In this document: piece after piece, positions 21,171 to 30,455 of the stretch
How the letters are laid out: every line of letters begins with the position of its first letter
Numbering within the stretch: the stretch's first letter is position 1
NCBI RefSeq assembly: GCF_001269655.1
Contig: NZ_LHVE01000002.1
Location: 248,001 to 312,000 of the forward strand
From: Pseudomonas thivervalensis
GTDB lineage: Bacteria; Pseudomonadota; Gammaproteobacteria; Pseudomonadales; Pseudomonadaceae
Direction of reading: 5' to 3'
DNA length: 64,000 bases
Program-made: the position numbers and the translations under genes
The notes under the pieces: generated by a model
What the model saw: only the letters and a program-made list of their open reading frames with translations
Told to the model about the DNA's origin: nothing
Databases searched by the model: none

Positions 21171-22853
21171 ATGTTGCAGACTCGCGTTATTCCTCCCGCC
21201 GAAGGCGCCTATCAATACCCGCTGCTGATCAAGCGGCTGCTGATGTCCGGCACGCGTTACGAGAAAACCCGCGAGATCATCTACCGCGACCAGTTGCGCT
21301 ACAGCTATCCGACGCTGATCGAACGGGTCGCGCGGCTGGCCAACGTGTTGACCGAGGCGGGGGTCAAGGCCGGCGATACCGTGGCGGTGATGGACTGGGA
21401 CAGCCATCGTTACCTGGAATGCATGTTCGCGATCCCGATGATCGGCGCGGTGATCCACACCATCAACGTGCGCCTGTCACCGGAGCAGATCGTCTACACC
21501 ATGAATCACGCCGAGGACCGCTTCGTGCTGGTCAACAGCGAATTCGTCGGCTTGTACCAGGCGATTGCCGGGCACCTGACCACGGTGGACAAGACCCTGC
21601 TTTTGACAGACCTGCCGGAAAAAACCGCCGACCTGCCGAACCTGGTGGGTGAATACGAGCAACTGCTGGCCGCCGCCGCCCCCACCTACGACTTCCAGGA
21701 TTTCGACGAAAACTCCGTCGCCACCACGTTCTATACCACCGGCACCACGGGCAACCCCAAGGGTGTGTACTTCACCCATCGGCAACTGGTGCTGCACACC
21801 ATGGGCGTGGCGACCATCATGGGGGCTATCGACAGCGTGCGGCTGCTGGGCACCAACGACGTGTACATGCCGATCACGCCAATGTTCCATGTCCACGCCT
21901 GGGGCCTGCCCTACGTGGCGACCATGCTCGGGCTCAAGCAGGTCTACCCGGGGCGCTACGATCCGGAGTTCCTGGTCCAGCTGTGGCGCAAGGAAAAGGT
22001 CACCTTTTCCCATTGCGTGCCGACCATCCTGCAAATGGTCCTCAATGCCAAGGGCGCCCAGGACACCGACTTCGGCGGCTGGAAAATCGTCATCGGCGGC
22101 AGCGCCCTGAACCGCAGCCTGTACGAAGCGGCCAAGTCCCGGGGCATCCAGCTCACCGCCGCCTACGGCATGTCGGAAACCGGCCCGCTGGTGTCCTGCG
22201 CCCACCTCAATGCTGAGCTGATGGCCGGCAGCGAAGACGAGCGCACCACGTACCGGATCAAGGCCGGCGTGCCGGGGCCATTGGTGGAAGCGGCGATCGT
22301 CGACGCCGAGGGCAACTTCCTGCCGGCCGATGGCGAGACCCAGGGTGAACTGGTGCTACGGGCGCCGTGGCTCACCGAAGGCTATTTCAACGAGCCGCAG
22401 AAGGGCGCCGAGCTCTGGGCCGGCGGCTGGCTGCACACCGGCGACGTCGCCACGCTCGACAACATGGGCTTTATCGACATCCGCGATCGCATCAAGGACG
22501 TGATCAAGACCGGTGGCGAATGGATCTCCTCCCTGGACCTGGAAGACCTCATCAGTCGTCACGCGGCGGTACGCGAAGTAGCAGTGGTGGGCATTCCCGA
22601 TCCGCAGTGGGGCGAGCGGCCGTTTGCCTTGCTGGTGGTTCGCGAAGGGCATGAGATTGGGGCTCGCGAACTCAAGGAACACCTCAAGCCGTTCGTCGAG
22701 CTGGGGCACTTGAGCAAGTGGGCGATCCCGAGTCAGATCGCCCTTGTTACGGAAATTCCCAAGACCAGCGTCGGCAAGCTCGACAAAAAGCGCATCCGCG
22801 TCGACATCACCGAATGGCAGAGCAACAACAGCACTTTCCTCTCCACGCTTTAG
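21171..22853 (+). CDS. Fatty-acyl-CoA ligase (AlkK/FadDx-like AMP-forming synthetase)
   Basis: 560 aa from ATG 21171 (AAAGGGACTCTT Shine-Dalgarno); an upstream in-frame ATG at 21108 adds 21 unconserved residues. ANL superfamily motifs are the P-loop-like [13 protein letters not shown] (about 183-195), AYGMSETGP (about 330-338), and the hinge [19 protein letters not shown]; the C-terminal catalytic lysine region is [13 protein letters not shown]. The overall sequence resembles AlkK-type medium-chain acyl-CoA ligases. Its position before DUF1302, DUF1329 and a MalT-like regulator matches a P. putida cluster I recall (fadDx, PP_0763 to PP_0767). Chain-length preference is inferred. Confidence 0.88.
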   Translation: MLQTRVIPPAEGAYQYPLLIKRLLMSGTRYEKTREIIYRDQLRYSYPTLIERVARLANVLTEAGVKAGDTVAVMDWDSHRYLECMFAIPMIGAVIHTINVRLSPEQIVYTMNHAEDRFVLVNSEFVGLYQAIAGHLTTVDKTLLLTDLPEKTADLPNLVGEYEQLLAAAAPTYDFQDFDENSVATTFYTTGTTGNPKGVYFTHRQLVLHTMGVATIMGAIDSVRLLGTNDVYMPITPMFHVHAWGLPYVATMLGLKQVYPGRYDPEFLVQLWRKEKVTFSHCVPTILQMVLNAKGAQDTDFGGWKIVIGGSALNRSLYEAAKSRGIQLTAAYGMSETGPLVSCAHLNAELMAGSEDERTTYRIKAGVPGPLVEAAIVDAEGNFLPADGETQGELVLRAPWLTEGYFNEPQKGAELWAGGWLHTGDVATLDNMGFIDIRDRIKDVIKTGGEWISSLDLEDLISRHAAVREVAVVGIPDPQWGERPFALLVVREGHEIGARELKEHLKPFVELGHLSKWAIPSQIALVTEIPKTSVGKLDKKRIRVDITEWQSNNSTFLSTL

Positions 22854-23184
22854 GCCTTTTTGCCGTGCCCAAAAGGGCACGGCAGCCCCACCAAGCAAGC
22901 GCTTGCCTTGTCAAACCGAAAATTTCAGCCATCCTTGCCGTGCCGGCATCTGTCGGCCTGGCGAAAGGACTGTTCCAGAGTGGTTGAGGGCTGCAAATCA
23001 CACTTTAGAGGGATCAAGCCGTACTACCTGCTGGCTATAGTCCGCTCACGGATTCTCAAGAACGGGGCGCACTCACGAAAGGGCGATGCGACTTCGACGG
23101 ATGTCGGGACGCTGCCGCTCCCTGCCGCCGAGGTGTTCTTGAAATGTCCATTGCCATAACAATAATGCACATGGAGTAGCGTCG
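22854..23184 (+). promoter_or_regulatory. Intergenic region with GCAAGCGCTTGC palindrome
   Basis: 331 bases without a gene. Directly after the ligase stop is a perfect hairpin, GCCGTGCCC-AAAA-GGGCACGGC (22862-22883); its T run precedes rather than follows the stem, so terminator activity is doubtful. At 22895-22906 lies a perfect 12-bp palindrome GCAAGCGCTTGC, a typical shape for a TetR-type operator. The rest, up to the GGAGTAGCG Shine-Dalgarno of the DUF1302 gene, shows nothing further. Confidence 0.5.
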
Positions 23185-25050
23185 ATGACCTCAGCAACCA
23201 CGTTCTGGCGCCGGGCAAAACTGCCTCTGGCGGTCAGTCTCGCCTCTTCGCTCGCCGGGCCAGCATTCGGCGTCAGTTTCAACATCGGTGAAATCGAAGG
23301 CCAGTTCGACTCGTCCCTGTCGGTCGGTGCGAGCTGGTCCACGGCCAAAGCCAACAAGGACCTGATCGGCGTCAACAATGGCGGCAAGGGTTTGTCGCAG
23401 ACCTCCGACGACGGCCACCTGAATTTCAAGCGAGGGGAAACCTTCTCGAAGATCTTCAAGGGCATCCATGACCTGGAACTGAAGTACGGCGATACCGGCG
23501 TATTCGTGCGCGGCAAGTACTGGTACGACTTCGAGCTCAAGGACGAACATCGCCTGTACAAGGACATCAGCGACAACAACCGCAAGGAAGGCGCCCAGTC
23601 CTCCGGCGGGCAGATCCTCGATGCATTCGTCTACCACAACTACGCCATTGCCGATCAGCCGGGTTCGGTCCGCTTGGGCAAACAAGTGGTCAGCTGGGGT
23701 GAAAGTACCTTCATCCAGGGCGGCATCAACTCCATCAACCCGGTCGACGTGTCCGCGTTCCGTCGCCCAGGTGCCGAGGTCAAGGAAGGCTTGATCCCGG
23801 TGAATATGTTCTACGTCTCCCAGAGCCTGACCGACAACCTGTCGGCCGAAGCGTTCTACCAGTTGGAGTGGGACCAGACCGTGGTGGATAACTGCGGCAC
23901 GTTCTTCTCCCAGCCGGACGTGATTGCCGATGGGTGTAGCGATAACCTGCGGGTGCTGAACAAGCGTTCGACGCTCCCGGCCGCTGCATTGGGCCCAGCG
24001 GAGGCGCTTGGTGTCGACGTCAACGAAGAAGGCGTGCTGGTGCGTCGCGGTCCGGATCGCGATGCTCGCGACAGTGGCCAGTGGGGTGTGTCCTTCAAGT
24101 ACATGTTCGAGCCGCTGGACACCGAGTTCGGTGCCTACTTCATGAACTACCACAGCCGTGCGCCGATTTTCAGTGCCACCGGCGCGCCACAGTCCATTTA
24201 TGATCTTGCGGCAGGCTTGCCGCCTGCGTTCGCCCGGTTGGCACCTTTGCTGGTTGCGGGCAACTCGAATTACTTCGTCGAATATCCTGAAGACATCCGT
24301 CTCTACGGCTTGAGTTTCTCCACCACGCTGCCTACCGGTACGGCGTGGAGCGGTGAGTTGAGCTATCGCCCGAATGCCCCGGTGCAACTGAGCACCACGG
24401 ATATCCTTTTCGCCGGTGTGACGCCGCTTCCAGGGCTGGGCAATGCATCGTTGCTCCCAGGCTCGCCGGGCCAGGACCTGCATGGCTATAACCGTAAAGA
24501 GATCACTCAATTCCAGACCACATTCACCCACTTTTTGGATCAGGTCATGGGTGCCAGTCGTCTGACCCTGGTAGGCGAAGTCGGCATCACCCACGTCGGC
24601 GGACTGGAAAGCAAGTCCGACGCGCGCTACGGCCGTGACCCGGTGTTCGGCCCGGGCCAATTGCCAAACGGGTTCTGCGGCTTGCTCAACACCTCGACTG
24701 CGGCTGGTGGCGGCCAGACCATCAACGACGTCAACAGCAACTGCAACAACGACGGTTTCACCACCGCCACCTCCTGGGGCTACCGCGCTCGCGCCATCTG
24801 GGAATACCCGGACGTATTCGCTGGCGTGAACCTCAAGCCCAACGTGGCCTGGTCCCATGACGTCAAGGGTTACTCGCCAGGCCCAGGCGCCAACTTCGAA
24901 GAAGGTCGCAAAGCCGTCAGCCTCGGGCTGGATGCCGAGTACCAGAACACCTACAACGCCAGCCTGGCCTACACCAACTTCTTTGGTGGCGACTTCAGTA
25001 CCGTGGACGATCGTGACTTCCTGGCGCTCAGCGTCGGCGTGACCTTCTAA
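23185..25050 (+). CDS. DUF1302 family outer-membrane-type protein
   Basis: 621 aa with an N-terminal signal peptide (LAVSLASSLAGPAFG, cleavage before VSFNIGEIEG). The mature protein has alternating aromatic/polar strands such as YGDTGVFVRGKYWYDFEL and ends in a terminal aromatic SVGVTF, which is what a beta-barrel outer-membrane protein would look like. DUF1302 proteins are almost always encoded next to DUF1329 proteins and are linked to hydrophobic substrates (long-chain lipids, esters, sterols). DUF1329 follows after 25 nt, so the two form an operon. Confidence 0.85.
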   Translation: MTSATTFWRRAKLPLAVSLASSLAGPAFGVSFNIGEIEGQFDSSLSVGASWSTAKANKDLIGVNNGGKGLSQTSDDGHLNFKRGETFSKIFKGIHDLELKYGDTGVFVRGKYWYDFELKDEHRLYKDISDNNRKEGAQSSGGQILDAFVYHNYAIADQPGSVRLGKQVVSWGESTFIQGGINSINPVDVSAFRRPGAEVKEGLIPVNMFYVSQSLTDNLSAEAFYQLEWDQTVVDNCGTFFSQPDVIADGCSDNLRVLNKRSTLPAAALGPAEALGVDVNEEGVLVRRGPDRDARDSGQWGVSFKYMFEPLDTEFGAYFMNYHSRAPIFSATGAPQSIYDLAAGLPPAFARLAPLLVAGNSNYFVEYPEDIRLYGLSFSTTLPTGTAWSGELSYRPNAPVQLSTTDILFAGVTPLPGLGNASLLPGSPGQDLHGYNRKEITQFQTTFTHFLDQVMGASRLTLVGEVGITHVGGLESKSDARYGRDPVFGPGQLPNGFCGLLNTSTAAGGGQTINDVNSNCNNDGFTTATSWGYRARAIWEYPDVFAGVNLKPNVAWSHDVKGYSPGPGANFEEGRKAVSLGLDAEYQNTYNASLAYTNFFGGDFSTVDDRDFLALSVGVTF

Positions 25051-25075
25051 GCACCGAATTTCAGGACGACACACT

Positions 25076-26440
25076 ATGAAAATAACAAAGAATCTGATGC
25101 AGGCCGGTGTTTTGGGGCTATCCCTGCTGGCCGCCAGCGTCATGGCGGCGGTACCCGCGGCCGAGGCCGACAAACTGGGCAAGAGCCTGACGCCGATGGG
25201 CGCCGAGATGGCCGGCAATGCCGATGGCTCGATCTCGGCCTGGAAGCCCATGGCCAAGAACGCCGGTGCCGTGGACAGCAAGGGCTTCCTTGCCGACCCG
25301 TTCCCGACTGAGAAACCGCTGTTCACCATCACCGCGCAGAACGTCGAGCAGTACAAGGCCAAACTCGCCCCGGGCCAGTACGCGATGTTCAAGCGCTACC
25401 CGGAAACCTTCAAGATGCCGGTCTACCCGACCCATCGCGGCGCCACCGTGCCGGACGAGGTGTTCGCCTCCATCAAGAAGAATGCGGTCAACACCAAGCT
25501 GGTGTCTGGCGGCAACGGCCTGGAGAACTTCGAGACGGCCGTGCCGTTCCCGATTCCCCAGAGCGGCGTGGAAGTGATCTGGAACCACATCACCCGCTAT
25601 CGCGGCGGCAGCGTGACGCGCCTGGTCACCCAGGCCACCCCGCAGCCCAACGGCTCCTACAGCCTGGTGTATTTCCGCGACCAGTTCGTGTTCCGCGACA
25701 AGATGAAGGATTTCGATCCGGCCAACCCAGGCAACATCCTGTTCTACTTCAAGCAACAAGTGACCGCGCCGGCGCGCCTGGCCGGTGGCGTGCTGCTGGT
25801 GCACGAAACCCTCGACCAAGTGAAGGAGCCGCGTTCGGCATGGGTCTACAACGCTGGCCAGCGCCGTGTGCGTCGTGCCCCGCAAGTGTCCTATGACGGC
25901 CCGGGTACCGCCGCCGACGGCCTGCGTACTTCCGACAACCTGGACATGTACAACGGCGCCCCGGATCGCTACGACTGGAAGCTGGAAGGCAAGAAAGAGC
26001 TGTACATCGCCGCCAACAGCTACAAGATCGATTCGCCACAACTCAAGTACGCCGACATCATCAAGGCCGGCCATATCAACCAGGACCTGACTCGCTACGA
26101 GCTGCGTCGTGTCTGGCATGTGACCGCGACCCTGAAGGAAGGCCAGCGTCACATCTACGCCAAGCGTGACTTCTACATCGACGAAGACACCTGGCAAGCC
26201 GCGGTGATCGACCACTACGACGGTCGTGGCCAACTGTGGCGCGTGGCCGAGGCCCATGCCGAGAACTACTACGACAAGCAAGTGCCGTGGTACGCCCTGG
26301 AAACCCTCTACGACCTGCAGTCCGGCCGCTACCTGGCGCTGGGCATGAAGAACGAAGAGAAATCGGCCTACGACTTCGGCTTCACCGCCACCACCGCCGA
26401 CTTCACCCCGAACGCACTGCGTCAGGACGGCATCCGCTAA
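25076..26440 (+). CDS. DUF1329 family periplasmic/outer-membrane lipoprotein-like protein
   Basis: 454 aa with a signal peptide (MKITKNLMQAGVLGLSLLAA, cleavage near AVPAAEA); there is no lipobox cysteine. The fold resembles LolB/outer-membrane lipoprotein sorting domains in family descriptions. The stretches GTAADGLRTSDNLDMYNGAP and RYDWKLEGKKELYIAANSYK are family-typical. It is thought to act with the DUF1302 barrel in handling hydrophobic compounds at the outer membrane. Strong terminator follows. Confidence 0.85.
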   Translation: MKITKNLMQAGVLGLSLLAASVMAAVPAAEADKLGKSLTPMGAEMAGNADGSISAWKPMAKNAGAVDSKGFLADPFPTEKPLFTITAQNVEQYKAKLAPGQYAMFKRYPETFKMPVYPTHRGATVPDEVFASIKKNAVNTKLVSGGNGLENFETAVPFPIPQSGVEVIWNHITRYRGGSVTRLVTQATPQPNGSYSLVYFRDQFVFRDKMKDFDPANPGNILFYFKQQVTAPARLAGGVLLVHETLDQVKEPRSAWVYNAGQRRVRRAPQVSYDGPGTAADGLRTSDNLDMYNGAPDRYDWKLEGKKELYIAANSYKIDSPQLKYADIIKAGHINQDLTRYELRRVWHVTATLKEGQRHIYAKRDFYIDEDTWQAAVIDHYDGRGQLWRVAEAHAENYYDKQVPWYALETLYDLQSGRYLALGMKNEEKSAYDFGFTATTADFTPNALRQDGIR

Positions 26441-26471
26441 ACCGCTCCACCCGAGGCCGCATCCTCGAAAC

Positions 26472-26503
26472 AACGCCCCGACTGGTTCGGGGCGTTTTTT
26501 TTT
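26472..26503 (+). terminator. Rho-independent terminator after DUF1329
   Basis: AACGCCCCGA, loop CTGG, TCGGGGCGTT, then a run of T residues to 26503. It closes the DUF1302-DUF1329 unit. Confidence 0.92.
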
Positions 26504-26520
26504 CCCAACCCAAAACCCCT

Positions 26521-26689
26521 GTGGCGAGGGAGCTTGCTCCCGCTGGACTCTGTAGGAGCTGGCGAAGCCTGCGATCTTTTGATCTTGTTCTTTCGCTTAC
26601 GACTCAATTGTCTGTGGCAAGATCGCAGCCTCGTTGCACTCGACAGCTCCTACGGCGCAACCCAGCGGGAGCAAGCTCCCTCGCCACAA
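26521..26689. repeat. Composite nested REPIN, left copy
   Basis: A 169-nt element: the outer REPIN arms GTGGCGAGGGAGC/GCTCCCTCGCCAC enclose the inner TGTAGGAGCTG/CAGCTCCTAC element with its GATCTTTTGATCTTG core. It matches the element at 29598-29766 at 167 of 169 positions. The remaining bases 26690-26833 up to the regulator start show no recognisable site. Confidence 0.88.
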
Positions 26690-26833
26690 GAGCGGTGCTG
26701 CCTGAATCTTTCACGTCGGGCGGCATGTAGTCTTTTTGTAGCCATTTGTAGCACTCCCTTCAATACCTCCTCGTTTACCGCTAGTCTGCGGACATCTGCA
26801 ACGCCGCCACCCGCATTCCAACAAGAGCCGGCC

Positions 26834-29569
26834 ATGACTGATTTGTCTTCACTTCCGGATTCTGCCCGCGCAGCCATCGCGGTACAGGACGGGCGTTTCT
26901 ACCGCCCGCCCTTGCCCGACGGCCATGTCGTGCGGCCGCGGTTGTGCGAGCGTCTGGCCGCTGGGCTCGGCGGCCGGTTGCTGTTGGTCAGTGCCCCGGC
27001 GGGGTTCGGTAAAAGCTCCCTGGCGGTGGAGTTCTGCCAGAGCCTGCCGGGTTATTGGCAAAGCCTCTGGCTGGGGCTCAGTGCCCGGGACAACGATCCG
27101 GGGCGTTTTCTGGAGCGCTTGCTCGAAGGGCTGCAGGCCTTTTTCCCGCAACTGGGCGGCCGCGCACTCGGGCTGCTGAAAATGCGCCAGCGCCACCAGC
27201 CCTTTGCCTTCGAAGAATGGCTCGATGGCTTGCTGGACGAACTGTCCACGCACTTGTCGCCGCGCAATCCCTTGTTGCTGGTCCTGGACGATTACCACCT
27301 GGCCCAAAGCCCGGTGCTGGATCGCTGCCTGCAATTTTTCCTCAATCACCTGCCCGACGGTCTGCTGGTCCTTGTCACCAGCCGCCAGCGTCCGGACTGG
27401 CACCTGGCGCGCCTGCGCCTGTCGCGGCAATTGCTTGAACTCAATGAACAAGACCTGCGCCTGACCCATGACGAAGCATTGACCCTGCTTCAGCATCACA
27501 GCAGCTCGTTGCGCGGTGAGGCGTTGGAAAACCTGATCCAGCGCAGCGAAGGTTGGGTGGCGGGACTGCGGTTCTGGTTGCTGGCGGCGTCTGAAGCCGG
27601 CACTGAAGGCCTGCTGCCCCAGGCCTTGAATGGCGGCGAAGGGTTGATTCGCGATTACCTGCTCGAAGAAGTCATCGATTGCCTGCCCGCCGAGGTGCAG
27701 GCGTTCCTCTATGACACGGCCCCTCAGGAACGCTTCTGCAGCGCGCTGTGCGACGCCGTGCGCGAAGCCCATGACAGCGCCGAGATCCTGCGTTACCTGG
27801 CGTCCCACCAAGTATTCCTGGTGCCATTGGACGAGCACGGCCATTGGTACCGTTACCACCATCTGTTTTCCGATTTGCTGCGCAGTCGTCCCAGCGCGCC
27901 GGCCATGGTCCCGGCCGCGACCCTGCACCTGCGGGCCTGCCGCTGGTTCAACGCCCAGGGCCTGATCGACGAAGCCGTGGAACAGGCGCTGCGGGCCGGC
28001 CACCTGGATGTGGCGGCGAACCTGGTGCAGAACCTCTCGGAGGAACAACTACTGGCCGAGCAGAACGTCGGCATGTTGCTGCGCTGGAAAATGGACCTGC
28101 CCGACAGCCTGCTCATCAGCACCCCGCGGCTGATCGTGCTCTACAGCTGGGCGTTGGGGCTGGCCTGCCAGTTGGACGCCGCTGAAGAGCTGGCTGCACA
28201 CTTGAGTCGTTTCCTGCCGGCGCCCTCGGCCACCGCGCAAAAATCCATGCTCGCCCAATGGCTGGCCCTGAGCGGGATCGTCGCCCGTGGCCGCGGCGAC
28301 CGCGAGGCCACCGTGCGTTATTGCAGCGAAGCCTTGGAGAGTCTGCCGCAGAAACGCTACGGCCAGCGACTGATGTGCCTGTCCACGTTGTCGAACCTGG
28401 CGATTGCCGACGGCGACCTGTGGCGCGCTCGGAACCTGAACCGCGACTCCCTGGAGCTGGCGCAGCGGGTCGGCAACCCACTGTTCGAGGCCCTGGCCCA
28501 TTACGACCGTGCCCGGGTCTTGCAAGCGCGGGGAGAGATCCTCCGGGCGCTGGATGAAGTGCACCAGGGCCTGCAACGTTTGCACAAGCTGTCGCCCCAG
28601 CGGCTTTATGCGGTGCGGGCGCGGTTGATCATGTACGAAGGTTTCCTGCTGACCTTGCGCATGCAGCCCCAGGCCGGCCTGGCGCGGTTGCAGGCGGGCC
28701 TCACCGAAGCCCGCGCCTGCCGCGACATCAGCGTGCTGATCGGTCACTGCGTGATCGCGCGTATCGAAGGCCACAACGGCGAGTTCGCCCGGGCCTTTGC
28801 CGAACTGGCTGAAGCCGAGCGCCTGATGCACATCTGGGACGTTCCGCCGATCTACTACCTGGCGATGATTACCCTGGTCAAATGCGAACTCTGGCTGGCC
28901 CAGGGCCGGACCGACCTGGCCGAGGCCTGGCTGGCCCGCCTGGGCCAGACCTACACCGGCGAACGGGCCGCCGCGCCGCCGGAGTTCCACCCGCAACTGC
29001 CGCTGCATGTCGAACTGCAACAGGCGGTGCTGGAATCCATTCGAGGTCAACCGATGCTTGCGCAAGGGCGGCTCGATGCTTTGCTGGAACACGGCCAGCA
29101 GACCGGCCGGCAAATGCTCAGCGTGATGGCGCTCAACCAGAAAGTCGCCTTGCTGTTGAGTGTCGGACGCGAGCCCGAAGCCCGCCGCACCTTGGCCCAG
29201 GCTTTCGAAGCCGCCAGCGGCGGAGTGTTGCAGCCGTTCGAGTGGTTGCTGGGCAAACATTGTGAGTGGTTGCGCGAACAGTTGCTGCACGCGCCACCCA
29301 GTACTTTTCGCGAGCATCTGCTCGAACGCCTGCCCTCGACGGTGGCCCAGCCGGTCGACCCCGCCGCACCTGTCGAAACCCTCAGCGGTCGTGAGCGGGC
29401 GGTATTACAGTTGATTGCCCAAGGCTGTTCGAACCAGGAGATCAGCGAGCAATTGTTTATCTCGCTGCACACCGTCAAGACCCACGCCAGCCACATCAAC
29501 AGCAAGCTCGGCGTGGAGCGCCGCACCCAGGCGGTGGCGCGGGCGAAGGCGTTGGGGTTGTTGGGTTGA
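26834..29569 (+). CDS. MalT-like LuxR-family transcriptional regulator (STAND ATPase)
   Basis: 911 aa from ATG 26834; the open frame extends upstream through the repeat but the preceding part is REP sequence. An N-terminal NTPase has Walker A SAPAGFGKSSLA (about 54-65) and Walker B LLLVLDDYH. A helical and TPR-like middle follows. The C-terminal LuxR helix-turn-helix is LSGREREAV-like (LSGRERAVLQLIAQGCSNQE, then HTVKTHASHINSKLGVERRTQAVARAKALGLL). MalT-type proteins activate after binding an inducer. Adjacent to the acyl-CoA ligase/DUF1302/DUF1329 genes, it is their likely regulator; the inducer is unknown. Confidence 0.88.
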   Translation: MTDLSSLPDSARAAIAVQDGRFYRPPLPDGHVVRPRLCERLAAGLGGRLLLVSAPAGFGKSSLAVEFCQSLPGYWQSLWLGLSARDNDPGRFLERLLEGLQAFFPQLGGRALGLLKMRQRHQPFAFEEWLDGLLDELSTHLSPRNPLLLVLDDYHLAQSPVLDRCLQFFLNHLPDGLLVLVTSRQRPDWHLARLRLSRQLLELNEQDLRLTHDEALTLLQHHSSSLRGEALENLIQRSEGWVAGLRFWLLAASEAGTEGLLPQALNGGEGLIRDYLLEEVIDCLPAEVQAFLYDTAPQERFCSALCDAVREAHDSAEILRYLASHQVFLVPLDEHGHWYRYHHLFSDLLRSRPSAPAMVPAATLHLRACRWFNAQGLIDEAVEQALRAGHLDVAANLVQNLSEEQLLAEQNVGMLLRWKMDLPDSLLISTPRLIVLYSWALGLACQLDAAEELAAHLSRFLPAPSATAQKSMLAQWLALSGIVARGRGDREATVRYCSEALESLPQKRYGQRLMCLSTLSNLAIADGDLWRARNLNRDSLELAQRVGNPLFEALAHYDRARVLQARGEILRALDEVHQGLQRLHKLSPQRLYAVRARLIMYEGFLLTLRMQPQAGLARLQAGLTEARACRDISVLIGHCVIARIEGHNGEFARAFAELAEAERLMHIWDVPPIYYLAMITLVKCELWLAQGRTDLAEAWLARLGQTYTGERAAAPPEFHPQLPLHVELQQAVLESIRGQPMLAQGRLDALLEHGQQTGRQMLSVMALNQKVALLLSVGREPEARRTLAQAFEAASGGVLQPFEWLLGKHCEWLREQLLHAPPSTFREHLLERLPSTVAQPVDPAAPVETLSGRERAVLQLIAQGCSNQEISEQLFISLHTVKTHASHINSKLGVERRTQAVARAKALGLLG

Positions 29570-29597
29570 GCGAAACTCGGAAGCGGGTGAGGGCCCT

Positions 29598-29766
29598 GTG
29601 GCGAGGGAGCTTGCTCCCGCTGGGCTCTGTAGGAGCTGGCGAAGCCTGCGATCTTTTGATCTTGTTCTTTCGCTTACGACTCAATTGTCTGTGGCAAGAT
29701 CGCAGCCTCGTTGCACTCGGCAGCTCCTACGGCGCAACCCAGCGGGAGCAAGCTCCCTCGCCACAA
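29598..29766. repeat. Composite nested REPIN, right copy
   Basis: Same orientation and same 169-nt length as the copy at 26521-26689, with only two A-to-G differences. The two direct copies flank the MalT-like regulator gene. Confidence 0.88.
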
Positions 29767-29788
29767 AGGCTTTGACAAGGAATCCTCG

Positions 29789-30289
29789 ATGTTGCCCCTG
29801 TACAAAACCATCCCATCCCCCGTCGGCCAACTGATCCTCGTCGCCCGAGAGACAAGGCTGGCCGCTATCCTGTGGGAAAACGAGCGGCTCAATCGGGTGC
29901 GCCTGGGGTCTTTGGAAGAGGACACCCAACATCCGCTCCTCAAGGAAACCGAACGTCAGTTACTGGAATACTTCGCCGGTCAGCGCCGCCATTTCGAGCT
30001 GGAGCTGGACTTTGCGGGTACTGATTTCCAGGTCCGGGTCTGGCACGCACTGCTGACCATCCCCTTCGGTGAAACCCGTAGCTACCGCGACATCGCCCTC
30101 CAGATCGGCCAACCCACGGCGGTCCGGGCCGTCGGTGCCGCCAATGGCCGCAACCCGATTTCGATCATCGCCCCGTGCCACCGCGTCATCGGCAGCTCCG
30201 GCAGCCTCACCGGCTTCGCTGGCGGCCTGGCAGCCAAACAATTCCTGCTCAGCCTCGAAGGTCAGCAGAGCCTGCAATTGGCGTTCTGA
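29789..30289 (+). CDS. ogt: Methylated-DNA--[protein]-cysteine S-methyltransferase
   Basis: 166 aa from ATG 29789 (acaAGGAatcctcgATG); the open frame starts earlier, inside the repeat. It repairs O6-methylguanine by irreversible transfer to Cys130 in the hallmark PCHRVIG (129-135). Other marks are the helix-turn-helix Arg finger region SYRDIALQIGQPTAVRAVGAANGRNP (split: SYRDIALQIGQP, AVRAVGAANGRNP). There is no Ada N-terminal domain, so it is the constitutive Ogt type. It is isolated between repeats. Confidence 0.95.
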   Translation: MLPLYKTIPSPVGQLILVARETRLAAILWENERLNRVRLGSLEEDTQHPLLKETERQLLEYFAGQRRHFELELDFAGTDFQVRVWHALLTIPFGETRSYRDIALQIGQPTAVRAVGAANGRNPISIIAPCHRVIGSSGSLTGFAGGLAAKQFLLSLEGQQSLQLAF

Positions 30290-30313
30290 CCTGCCTGACA
30301 CCGAAGGAACCCT

Positions 30314-30401
30314 GTGGGAGCGAGCTTGCTCGCGATAGCGGTGGGTCAGTTGCCGATGGTGCAGGCTGTGGCGCCGTCATCGCGAGCAAGCGCGCTCCCA
30401 C
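30314..30401. repeat. REPIN, GTGGGAGCGAGC class
   Basis: GTGGGAGCGAGCTTGCTCGC at 30314 and the inverted GCGAGCAAGCGCGCTCCCAC ending at 30401, lying between the convergent ogt and phoD-like genes. Confidence 0.82.
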
Positions 30402-30455
30402 AATTGTTTTGTTGTGACTGTAAATTTTGCATCCATCCCCACTCCCACACTGTTT

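Noticed and set aside
22862..22883. Perfect hairpin after the acyl-CoA ligase considered as a terminator
   Set aside because: The T run is on the 5' side of the stem for the plus strand and there is no T run after the stem on either strand.
23191..25392. 733-aa minus-strand open frame opposite the DUF1302 gene
   Set aside because: Antisense to a gene with a signal peptide and family-typical strands; low-complexity translation without family features.
26534..26833. N-terminal extension of the MalT-like protein into the upstream repeat
   Set aside because: The extra residues are a translation of the REP element, whose near-identical copy elsewhere is non-coding.
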